Source of the DNA: Hungatella sp. UBA3048
GTDB lineage: Bacteria > Bacillota > Clostridia > Lachnospirales > Lachnospiraceae
Direction: 5' to 3'
Assembly (NCBI GenBank): GCA_002367105.1
Contig: DFCS01000029.1
Span: forward strand, 124,001 to 188,000
Length of the DNA: 64,000 nt
This document shows positions 24,568-31,530 of this stretch, in pieces (position 1 is the stretch's first letter; every line of letters starts with the position of its first letter). The translations under genes were made by a program, and so were the position numbers. The notes under the pieces are model-generated. The model was not told the DNA's origin, ran no database searches, and saw only the letters and a list, made by a program, of their open reading frames with translations.

Positions 24568-24632
24568 GAATTAGAACACAGAAAATTTTTCTTACGTGCG
24601 AGCACGACGAAAATTTTTCTGTGTTCTAATTC
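24568..24632. repeat. 65-base near-perfect palindrome
   Basis: The arms GAATTAGAACACAGAAAATT and its mate on the right (ending CTGTGTTCTAATTC) pair over about 24 bases with one shifted A/T position, and the centre CGTGC-GA-GCACG continues the pairing. The whole element could form a long hairpin. It sits between two divergent genes, so it is not at the 3' end of either. Confidence 0.85.
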
Positions 24633-24760
24633 GCACTGCTCATTGCTTATATGGAGATTATACCATATCAAATTTTATTTTGTGTAAAAAACATTGGAAA
24701 TTTTCATACTGGCCGGGTGGGTCGAATAAGTGTTAAAGAGAGCGTTCAGGAGCTGATCCT

Positions 24761-26146
24761 ATGATACATCGTATACATGAAATGGTGTGGGGGCCGTGGC
24801 TTTTGGTTTTGTTTTTGGGAACCGGAATCTTTTTTACGGTAAAGTCGGGTTTTTTTCAGATTAGAAAATTCCCATTTTGGTGGAAGCATACCATTGGAAG
24901 CATACAGGAGGATGAGGGAGAAGAAAAAGGGGAAGTGACTAAATTCCAGACAGCCTGTACGGCTTTGGCAGCTACCATTGGGACTGGTAATATCGCCGGT
25001 GTGGCCACCGCACTTACAGCCGGCGGTCCGGGTGCTATATTCTGGATGTGGGTCTCAGCCGGAATCGGTATGATGACAGGCTATGCGGAGACTATGCTGG
25101 GGATCCGTTACCGTTACCGTGATCAAAACGGTGCCTGGATCTGCGGGCCTATGGTTTATTTGGAGAGGGGGCTTAAGCTTCCCGTACTTGGAATGCTATA
25201 CAGCTTTCTTTGTATCATGGTTTCTCTTGGAATGGGAAGCATGGTACAGTCCAACTCCATTGCGGAAACTCTTGAGTATTCCTTTGGCATACCGCCGGTT
25301 CCCATCGGGATCGTGCTGACTGGAACCGTATTATTGGTGGTACTGGGAGGGATTGCCAGAATCGCCTTTGTTTCCGAGCGGCTTATTCCCATCTCGGCCG
25401 GTGCCTATATGCTGTTTTCCATGGTTGTGATCATGTCCTGTTACGATCAGATCCCATATATTTTTCAATGTATTTTTCAGGATGCCTTTCGCCCGGTTTC
25501 TGCTTTTTCAGGAGTTGCAGGCTATCAAATCAGCAAAAGCTTGCAATACGGCATATCCAGAGGTGTATTTTCCAATGAAGCAGGACTTGGGAGCATGGCA
25601 GTTCTTCATGGCGCAGCAGAGGATACGACTCCGGAGCAGCAGGGAATGTGGGCCATGTTTGAGGTGTTTTTTGATACCATTTTGATCTGCACCATGACCG
25701 CCTTTGTGATCCTGTGCATGACGGAAGGAGATGCGGCCGGCTCAGGCTATGACGGAGCGGCTCTCACTGCCTTTTGCTTTTCAAAACGCCTAGGATTACT
25801 TGGGGAGTATGTGGTATCAGGAGCCATGCTGATATTTGCTTTTGCTACCATCATTGCATGGTATTATCTGGGACGTCAGGCCGCCATATATTTGGCGGAG
25901 CGTTTAAAAGAACGCAGAACTCTTTACATACTGCAGCGCATTTTAAGGGGAAAGGTTTATACCCTGCTATATCTGGGGGCCGTGTTCCTTGGGTGTATGG
26001 CAAAGCTTGAGACAGTGTGGGAATTTTCAGATATCTGGAATGGACTGATGGCGCTTCCTAACATCATTGCTATTATTTTTCTGATGAAGGAGGTAACGGT
26101 TCCGGGAAATGCAGAGGAATGGGCACTGAAATGCACCCGCCGCTGA
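24761..26146 (+). CDS. Alanine/glycine:cation symporter, AGCS (AlsT) family
   Basis: A 461-residue membrane protein with about eleven helices. The family signature is clear: TACTALAATIGTGNIAGVAT near residue 67, then GGPGAIFWMWVSAGIGMMTG, and SRGVFSNEAGLGSMAVLHGA near 270. AGCS carriers bring in alanine or glycine with sodium or protons. Length and order of segments are normal. AGGAG lies ten bases upstream of the ATG. It is a single-gene unit ending in a terminator. Confidence 0.92.
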   Translation: MIHRIHEMVWGPWLLVLFLGTGIFFTVKSGFFQIRKFPFWWKHTIGSIQEDEGEEKGEVTKFQTACTALAATIGTGNIAGVATALTAGGPGAIFWMWVSAGIGMMTGYAETMLGIRYRYRDQNGAWICGPMVYLERGLKLPVLGMLYSFLCIMVSLGMGSMVQSNSIAETLEYSFGIPPVPIGIVLTGTVLLVVLGGIARIAFVSERLIPISAGAYMLFSMVVIMSCYDQIPYIFQCIFQDAFRPVSAFSGVAGYQISKSLQYGISRGVFSNEAGLGSMAVLHGAAEDTTPEQQGMWAMFEVFFDTILICTMTAFVILCMTEGDAAGSGYDGAALTAFCFSKRLGLLGEYVVSGAMLIFAFATIIAWYYLGRQAAIYLAERLKERRTLYILQRILRGKVYTLLYLGAVFLGCMAKLETVWEFSDIWNGLMALPNIIAIIFLMKEVTVPGNAEEWALKCTRR

Positions 26147-26152
26147 ATGGGG

Positions 26153-26187
26153 AAGGGGCCTGACCGAAATAGCGGTCAGACCCCTTT
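26153..26187. terminator. Terminator between AGCS carrier and small protein genes
   Basis: AAGGGGCCTGACCG and CGGTCAGACCCCTT pair around AAATAG with one mismatch. It can serve the AGCS gene and the convergent small gene. Confidence 0.8.
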
Positions 26188-26212
26188 ATGATGAATTAGT
26201 TGCAAGCAATTG

Positions 26213-26452
26213 TCAGCAATCTCCTGTATAGTAGGAGATAATGCTCATATAATCCTTTGGAGCCGGAATATCCAGTGAAAGACTCAGGAAGTTTTTGTTT
26301 TCTCTGTACTGATGAAGCAGCTGGTTCTGGAGTCCATAGTGTTTGTTGATATTTTCTTTTCTTCCGTCCGGGTACAGGATATTAACCGCATCACTGCACG
26401 CATTTACTGTTTGTAAAAAGTTATCCATATTCAAAATATTCAGTTTTATCAT
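26213..26452 (-). CDS. Small conserved protein of unknown function
   Basis: A 79-residue protein with a good GGAGGG site before the ATG. The pattern NMDNFLQTVNACSDAVNILY, then PDGRKENINKHYG, and a C-terminal SLDIPAPKDYMSIISYYTGDC resembles a small family common in Lachnospiraceae that is sometimes mislabelled polyA polymerase; I know of no experimental function. It has no membrane segment or signal peptide and two Cys, one at the C-terminus. It is flanked by terminators on both sides and therefore forms its own unit. Confidence 0.7.
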   Translation of the reverse strand: MIKLNILNMDNFLQTVNACSDAVNILYPDGRKENINKHYGLQNQLLHQYRENKNFLSLSLDIPAPKDYMSIISYYTGDC

Positions 26453-26510
26453 TACAAACCCTCCATTATGAAAGACAGTGATTATTTGGTGACGGCAATG
26501 ATTTTATAAT

Positions 26511-26561
26511 AAAAAGATTGCCCTATTACCTTTACAGGTATCATTATAGTGCAATCTTTTT
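26511..26561 (-). terminator. Terminator of the AraC/GNAT unit
   Basis: AAAAAGATTGC (26511-26521) and GCAATCTTTTT (26551-26561) pair around a 29-base loop that can fold further (TACCTTTACAGGTA). The T-run on the minus strand fits the araC-type gene that ends at 26586. Confidence 0.7.
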
Positions 26562-26585
26562 CGAATAAATATATTATTTCTGCCG

Positions 26586-27527
26586 TTATATATCATTTTC
26601 CTGCCATTTGCGGCGATATTCCAGGGGGGTGCAGCCGGTATACTCCCGAAAGACCTTCCCAAAGTAGCTGCTGCTTCCTAATCCACAGGCGTGGCTTATA
26701 TACGTAATTGCTTCCCTGCTGCTTGCCAGCATATGACAGGCCGTTTGTAAACGATAGGTTTTGATATATTCCACCGGTGTCATGTGCAGACAGTCGTGGA
26801 ATACCCTGAAACACTCCCGCTCGCTGGAATAAGCGGCAGCGGCAATCTCTGCAATTGATATTTTATCCGCATAATGCTCATGGACATATACCATCATCGT
26901 TTTTATTTTGTCATTCGTTTTGTTGGAAAGTCCTTTTTCTTCCAATAGGGGACGAGATATGGAGAAAAGTTGGAGCCATATGTCAGATAATACCTCTCTC
27001 AATTTAATTTCATATCCAAAGTCATGTTCGGACAGGTGAAAAGATTCACGAATGGTATCTAAAATTTTCGCCTGTACCGGATCCTCAGGATATAAGGCAA
27101 TGATCTCAGCCTGTGGGGCGGCGGTAATCGGCGTAACGTATTTTTGCTCGATCCGGCTTCCATGTTGACCGGCTATGAAGGAAGGATCAAAAATATGAAG
27201 GAACTGAATGTTTTTTTCTGATTCCGCCTGGGGCCTTGCCATGTGAAGCACATTGGAATTGACCATGCCGCCGGAACCTGCGGGGAATATTGTTCTTCCT
27301 TTTGGTGTGCAGTACTCCATTTTTCCGCTTTCCATATAAAACAGCTCCACGTTCTTGTGCCAATGCCATGGAACAAAACGTCCCATAAATTGATCCAATT
27401 GGGAGCAGGAAGCAGTATATGGAAAATCTGGCGCAAAATCTGGGAATAATTCTTCTTTGCTTCCCGTATGAAATTCTATTCTATGAACGTTCTTCAATGA
27501 CTTTTCCACCCCTTCCCGATAATACAT
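26586..27527 (-). CDS. AraC-family regulator with N-terminal cupin
   Basis: A 313-residue regulator. The N-terminal half has a cupin strand pair around FVPWHWHKNVELFYMESGKM (about residues 50-70), including the HWHKNVE metal/ligand-type motif. The C-terminal 100 residues hold the double helix-turn-helix: ISIAEIAAAAYSSERECFRV and the signature GLGSSSYFGKVFREYTGCTP followed by LEYR. Its ATG directly abuts the stop codon of the upstream acetyltransferase gene, so translation may be coupled; no separate Shine-Dalgarno is obvious and the exact start is uncertain. The target is unknown. Confidence 0.85.
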   Translation of the reverse strand: MYYREGVEKSLKNVHRIEFHTGSKEELFPDFAPDFPYTASCSQLDQFMGRFVPWHWHKNVELFYMESGKMEYCTPKGRTIFPAGSGGMVNSNVLHMARPQAESEKNIQFLHIFDPSFIAGQHGSRIEQKYVTPITAAPQAEIIALYPEDPVQAKILDTIRESFHLSEHDFGYEIKLREVLSDIWLQLFSISRPLLEEKGLSNKTNDKIKTMMVYVHEHYADKISIAEIAAAAYSSERECFRVFHDCLHMTPVEYIKTYRLQTACHMLASSREAITYISHACGLGSSSYFGKVFREYTGCTPLEYRRKWQENDI

Positions 27528-27941
27528 TTATAAATTTTTAGATAGATAGTAACGCTTTCCTGTGACAGGGTAATCTTCTAGAGTAAACACGTTCTTGTAT
27601 CCGTGCTTTTCATAGAAGGCAGGCGCCTGAAAACTGAAAGTATCCAGAAATGCGTACCTGCACCCTCGTTCCTTCGCCGTTTCTTCCGCTTGTTTTAAAA
27701 GCTCACTGCCGATCTTTTGCCCCCGTTGATCTTCCTTGACCCATAAATATTTCACAAATAACCAGTTGCCGTGTGTATTTCCAATCAGTCCCCCAACTTT
27801 TTCACCTGTCTCGTCCTGCAAATAGATTCCTAAATCTCTTGGATTCTTGTCCTCTATTCTGGCTAAATTATAGTCCAATAAGCCTTGGTAAATGATTTTC
27901 TCATCTTGTTCTTTTATTTTATCGGTTATTACAAAGTTCAT
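27528..27941 (-). CDS. GNAT-family N-acetyltransferase
   Basis: A 137-residue acetyltransferase. Motif A, which binds acetyl-CoA, is LWVKEDQRGQKIGSELLKQA near residues 70-90, and motif B is FQAPAFYEKHGYKNVF near the C-terminus, with final strand KRYYLSKNL. The central GEKVGGLIGNTHGNWLFVKY is typical of the branch that is often annotated as histone acetyltransferase HPA2-like or as aminoglycoside/amine acetyltransferases. The frame is open to 27986, but AAGGAGAAACGATTAAA precedes the ATG at 27941 and restores a normal N-terminus. Substrate unknown. Confidence 0.8.
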   Translation of the reverse strand: MNFVITDKIKEQDEKIIYQGLLDYNLARIEDKNPRDLGIYLQDETGEKVGGLIGNTHGNWLFVKYLWVKEDQRGQKIGSELLKQAEETAKERGCRYAFLDTFSFQAPAFYEKHGYKNVFTLEDYPVTGKRYYLSKNL

Positions 27942-28153
27942 TTTAATCGTTTCTCCTTGCTGGCTTATACGAGTTTTCAGTTGCATTTATCATACCATAT
28001 CCCGCAGCACAATTCCACAATCCATATCAGGACTTGGTTGTAACAATCCTGGAATACGGTGAAAAGACCGGATTGCATTTAAGCAAAAATTATCAAGAAA
28101 TAATTCCCGAAAGAGGATATAATGATAATATATTTTTGGAAAGGAGCAGGTAT

Positions 28154-28543
28154 ATGGATTATCGTTCAAAAGTAGGGGATTCGCTTAAATATATCGAGGA
28201 AAACTTAAATGGTAAAATAGATCTTGATGATCTTGCAAAAAGAGCTTATCTGTCAAAATACCACTATCATCGGATTTTTCACAAGGTATCAGGAGAATCC
28301 GTTACCAGATACATCACCAGAAGGCGGATGGAGAAGGCGGCGGGTGAGCTAGTCCAGACAGACAGGCCGATTATCGATATCGCCCTGGAATATCAATATG
28401 CTTCTCAGGAATCCTTTTCAAGAGCTTTTTTAAAGATTTATGGATTGACGCCGGGAAAATACCGGAAAAGGTATAGCGGCAATTCCAATCATGTGATTGA
28501 TTTAAGCAGCCGTTTCAATAGGACCATGAATATGTCTGCATAA
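28154..28543 (+). CDS. Stand-alone AraC-type DNA-binding protein
   Basis: A 129-residue protein consisting of little more than the AraC double helix-turn-helix: IDLDDLAKRAYLSKYHYHRI at about residues 21-40 and the second half with ALEYQYASQESFSRAFLKIY then GLTPGKYRK. It has no ligand domain, like SoxS/MarA-type activators. The frame is open from 28034, but AAAGGAG just before 28154 and the domain boundary favour the short form. The 20 or so residues after the second motif are not part of the family. It ends 17 bases before clpP and very likely forms an operon with it. Confidence 0.82.
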   Translation: MDYRSKVGDSLKYIEENLNGKIDLDDLAKRAYLSKYHYHRIFHKVSGESVTRYITRRRMEKAAGELVQTDRPIIDIALEYQYASQESFSRAFLKIYGLTPGKYRKRYSGNSNHVIDLSSRFNRTMNMSA

Positions 28544-28560
28544 TAATCCGGGAGGTTTCT

Positions 28561-29154
28561 ATGAACAATCTTATTCCAATGGTAATTGAACAGACAGCTC
28601 GCGGAGAGCGGTCGTATGATATATTTTCCAGGCTGCTAAATGACCGTATTGTCATGCTTAACGGCACAGTGACCAATGATACAGCAAGTCTGATTATAGC
28701 ACAGATGCTTTTTCTGGAATCTACCGATCCTAATAAGGATATTCACTTATATATCAACAGCCCCGGGGGATCTGTAACAGATGGGTTCGCTATTATGGAT
28801 ACTATGAATAACATTAAATGTGATGTTTCCACCATTAGTATAGGTCAATCGGGAAGTGCGGCTTCCTTACTTCTGGCATCAGGGGAGAAGGGAAAGCGCT
28901 TTGCCCTTAGAAACAGTGAGATACTGATTCACCAGCCGTCAATATCCGGTGGGCTGCAGGGGCAGGCTACAGATATTAAAATCCATAGTGACTGGCTAGA
29001 AAAAACAAAGGCAAAGCTTAATGGGATATACAGCGAATTGACAGGTCAGCCGTTGAAGAAAATTGAGGAAGATATGGAACGGGATCGTTATATGTCGGCT
29101 GAGGAGGCAAAGGAATATGGCTTAATTGATGAAATTCTATTAAGCCGCAGATAA
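28561..29154 (+). CDS. clpP: ClpP-type serine protease subunit (solitary paralogue)
   Basis: A 197-residue ClpP with a full triad: Ser 99 in IGQSGSAAS, His 124 in ILIHQP and Asp 175 in DMERDRYMS. The oligomerisation and handle region, SISGGLQGQATDIKIHSDWL, is present. Two features differ from housekeeping ClpP: an extended loop HQPSISGGLQGQ after the active His (two extra residues) and the GQSGSAAS active-site stretch in place of GQAASM. No tig or clpX accompanies it; instead it follows an AraC-type gene by 17 bases. It is therefore probably a secondary, regulated ClpP that uses a Clp ATPase encoded elsewhere or forms mixed rings. GGGAGG precedes the ATG. Confidence 0.88.
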   Translation: MNNLIPMVIEQTARGERSYDIFSRLLNDRIVMLNGTVTNDTASLIIAQMLFLESTDPNKDIHLYINSPGGSVTDGFAIMDTMNNIKCDVSTISIGQSGSAASLLLASGEKGKRFALRNSEILIHQPSISGGLQGQATDIKIHSDWLEKTKAKLNGIYSELTGQPLKKIEEDMERDRYMSAEEAKEYGLIDEILLSRR

Positions 29155-29174
29155 TGCCGGAATATCAGCATAAG

Positions 29175-29222
29175 AAACCCGCTTAAGGAAAGTCTTATAG
29201 GACTTCCGTAAGCGGGTTTTTC
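29175..29222 (+). terminator. Terminator after clpP
   Basis: AAACCCGCTTA / TAAGCGGGTTT outer stem enclosing GGAAAGTC-TTATA-GGACTTCC, followed by TTTTTC. Confidence 0.9.
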
Positions 29223-29233
29223 TCAATCGTAAT

Positions 29234-29320
29234 CTACAGGTATACATCAATCATTTTTACCTTTTCATCTCGCCCCATCAATTCATAGTATATACGCCAT
29301 TCTTCAATTGACTGCAAATA
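29234..29320 (-). pseudogene. Short coding-like remnant
   Basis: Twenty-eight sense codons bounded by stops, with EEWRIYYELMGRDEKV followed by a hydrophobic end KMIDVYL. The pattern resembles the last strands of RelE/ParE-type toxins, but it is too short to assign. The rest of the 350-base gap between clpP and the ABC genes contains a terminator and a promoter and otherwise nothing I can identify. Confidence 0.25.
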
Positions 29321-29365
29321 TTATCGATTGTTTTCAACCTTTGGTTTTGTATTTTAAGTTTCCAT

Positions 29366-29373
29366 GTTATAAT
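29366..29373 (+). promoter_or_regulatory. Extended -10 promoter for the ABC exporter
   Basis: ATGTTATAAT contains TG-T-TATAAT, a perfect -10 (29368-29373) with TGN extension, about 130 bases before the ATPase gene. No standard -35 is present. Confidence 0.45.
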
Positions 29374-29504
29374 AAAGCATGATTTTTCCAAAAAAAGGGA
29401 AAGCTGGAGTGGTGGGGTTATTGAAAATATGATACGTACAAACCATGTTGAAGCTATGTAAAACCCAATAAACACAATACAATCGATAGAGGAGCTAAAA
29501 TCGT

Positions 29505-30425
29505 ATGCACCAAATAATCCAAGTTAAAAACTTCACAAAAAGATACGGCGATTTTGTTGCCGTAAATGATATATCGTTTGACGTGGAAGAAGGTAGTATA
29601 TTCGCTTTCCTGGGGCCGAATGGTGCTGGAAAGAGCACAACAATTAATACGTTGTGCACCATATTTGAAAAAACATCAGGGTCACTTTTGATCGATGGAA
29701 AAGATGTTACCGGACAAAAAAGTGAGGTCAGATCAACAATAGGAGTGGTGTTCCAGGATTCGACCCTGGATGCCAAAATGACCATTGAAGAGAATTTAAA
29801 AATGCACTGCGTTTTCTATAATATCCCTAAAAGTGAAGTAGAAGAACGCATACAATTCGTTTTAAAGCTGGTGGATCTGGTGGCTGAAAGAAAAAAACTG
29901 GTTGCGGCCTTGTCCGGTGGAATGAAACGGCGTGTAGAAATTGCCCGCGGATTGATTCACTATCCCAAAGTTTTATTTCTTGATGAGCCTACAACAGGGC
30001 TTGACCCGCAGACCAGGGCACATATATGGGAGTATATTATTAAGCTTCAGAAGGAAAGAAATATTACAATTTTTCTTACAACACATTATATGGAAGAAGC
30101 AGAAATATGCAGTAAAGTTGCAATCATCGACGGTGGTGTTATCGTGGCTCATGATACGCCCTACGCTTTGAAGAAAAAATACACAAGAGACAAGGCATAT
30201 ATCAGCACAAAAAATGAAGCAGCGCTTGAACGTCTGCTGGCAGAATATGATTTGAATTATATAAAAAAAGATGGCTATTATAGAGTAGAGGCCGAAAATC
30301 TGGCCGGTTTATTGGAGGTTCTCAGCGTTCATAAAGAATACGTTACTAATATAGAGATCAAAAAAGGTACATTTAATGATGTTTTTTTGGAGATAACAGG
30401 CAAAAAGATAAGAGAGGATACTTAA
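29505..30425 (+). CDS. ABC exporter ATPase, DrrA-like
   Basis: A 306-residue ATPase of the multidrug/daunorubicin class. Walker A is GPNGAGKST near residue 38, signature LSGGMKRRVEIARGL near 140 and Walker B VLFLDEPTTGLDPQTR near 158, with the H-loop TTHYMEEAE following. The C-terminal 80 residues after the core form the extension typical of DrrA-type subunits. It drives export by the membrane protein encoded one base after its stop. Likely substrates are drugs, lipids or polysaccharides. GGAGCTAAAATCGT precedes the ATG. Confidence 0.9.
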   Translation: MHQIIQVKNFTKRYGDFVAVNDISFDVEEGSIFAFLGPNGAGKSTTINTLCTIFEKTSGSLLIDGKDVTGQKSEVRSTIGVVFQDSTLDAKMTIEENLKMHCVFYNIPKSEVEERIQFVLKLVDLVAERKKLVAALSGGMKRRVEIARGLIHYPKVLFLDEPTTGLDPQTRAHIWEYIIKLQKERNITIFLTTHYMEEAEICSKVAIIDGGVIVAHDTPYALKKKYTRDKAYISTKNEAALERLLAEYDLNYIKKDGYYRVEAENLAGLLEVLSVHKEYVTNIEIKKGTFNDVFLEITGKKIREDT

Positions 30426-30426
30426 A

Positions 30427-31263
30427 ATGAATACTGTGTTTGCATTGTGGAAGAGAGGCTTAAAAGCCTTTGTGAGAAATAAAACAGGGCTGGTTCTTTC
30501 GCTGATATTTCCTTTTTTCTTTGTTTATGTATTTGGTGCTATATTTAAAAATGATTTTATTGAAAATCCCATCTCTTATATGCTCTCCGGCGTTATCATA
30601 ACCACGGTGTTTGAAAGTGCGCTGAATTTAGCATCATCAACCGTTGACGATATGGTCAGCGGGTTTATGAAAGAGGTGTTGGTTTCTCCGGCTAAAAGGA
30701 TTGCTGTTGCAATGGGTCAATTATTATCTGCCGCTACAGTCTCTACTTTACAAGGGGTATTAATATTGGCGGTAGGATTATTGACCGGGATTAAGTTCAC
30801 TTCCTGGACTACACCGTTATATATTCTCATATCAATGATTTTTATTGGTATTGCTTTTTCAGGCGCAGGGTTGTTTATGGCAACTAAGGTTCGTAACGGT
30901 CAAACCTTCCAGATCGTCAAGACCGCCGTAACAATGCCCCTTACATTCCTTTCCGGGGCCTATATTCCCTTATCGATGCTGCCCGATACCCTTAGGTTTG
31001 TCGCCTACATGAATCCCATGACTTATGCTACCGCATTTTTCCGCATGATTGTTCTGGAAAAAACCAATCTTTCCATTGCTGAACTTAAGAATGAAGGGCT
31101 TGTAGTTGATATTAACGGCTTTATAGTTACCCCGTTTATGACCTTTGCTATCATTTTAACGATCGGACTGGTGTTTTTATTATTATCCACCAATTCATTC
31201 GTTAAAACAGATTTCTCACGATTGAACCGGAGTGCGACCGATGCCAATGAGCTCTGGGGTTAG
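30427..31263 (+). CDS. ABC-2 type exporter membrane subunit, DrrB-like
   Basis: A 278-residue ABC-2 permease with about six membrane segments. The cytosolic entrance VFALWKRGLKAFVRNKTGL precedes helix 1; the segment DDMVSGFMKEVLVSPAKRIA is the typical loop after helix 2, and FLSGAYIPLSMLPDTLRFVA followed by YMNPMTYA is the family's C-terminal signature. It pairs with the ATPase just upstream to form a half-size exporter. No regulator adjoins the pair, and nothing in the sequence discloses the substrate. Confidence 0.9.
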   Translation: MNTVFALWKRGLKAFVRNKTGLVLSLIFPFFFVYVFGAIFKNDFIENPISYMLSGVIITTVFESALNLASSTVDDMVSGFMKEVLVSPAKRIAVAMGQLLSAATVSTLQGVLILAVGLLTGIKFTSWTTPLYILISMIFIGIAFSGAGLFMATKVRNGQTFQIVKTAVTMPLTFLSGAYIPLSMLPDTLRFVAYMNPMTYATAFFRMIVLEKTNLSIAELKNEGLVVDINGFIVTPFMTFAIILTIGLVFLLLSTNSFVKTDFSRLNRSATDANELWG

Positions 31264-31428
31264 TAAGTGGCGTATTTTTGATTCTGAAAAATGTTGTAGG
31301 TTGAACCATCGAGATGCCTGGTGATATCATATGGATGGAAGTTTATGAAAGTGGTGAAGCCAATGGTAAAATAGCTAAATGATTCTCTAAATACTCTAAG
31401 CATATTATATGACAAAATTATATAATAA

Positions 31429-31483
31429 AAGGAGGTCTCAAAATGTGTTATTAGTGGCTATGTGGCTTACATAGTCACTTTTT
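31429..31483 (+). promoter_or_regulatory. Tiny leader ORF followed by a terminator-like hairpin
   Basis: AAGGAGG (31429-31435) is followed at proper distance by ATG TGT TAT TAG (31443-31454), a three-codon ORF, whose stop overlaps the 5' arm of a hairpin GTGGCTATGT-GGCTT-ACATAGTCAC with TTTTTG behind it. This arrangement resembles an attenuator in front of the DUF255 gene, or simply a terminator for the ABC genes that happens to follow a Shine-Dalgarno remnant. Upstream, from 31264, lies a coding-like remnant (EMPGDIIWMEVYESGEANGK in frame, ended by TGA at 31378). Confidence 0.45.
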
Positions 31484-31530
31484 GTTTGGGTATAATAAGG
31501 TTATATTTTTATTTAAGGAGGTGATGCACT

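Noticed and set aside
29278..29475. 65-codon minus-strand ORF between clpP and the ABC exporter
   Set aside because: No ribosome-binding site, composition unlike the neighbours, and it runs through the likely promoter of the ABC genes.
31421..31426. TATAAT as promoter for the DUF255 gene
   Set aside because: The start site would fall within or beyond the AAGGAGG that follows after two bases, and there is no -35 element.
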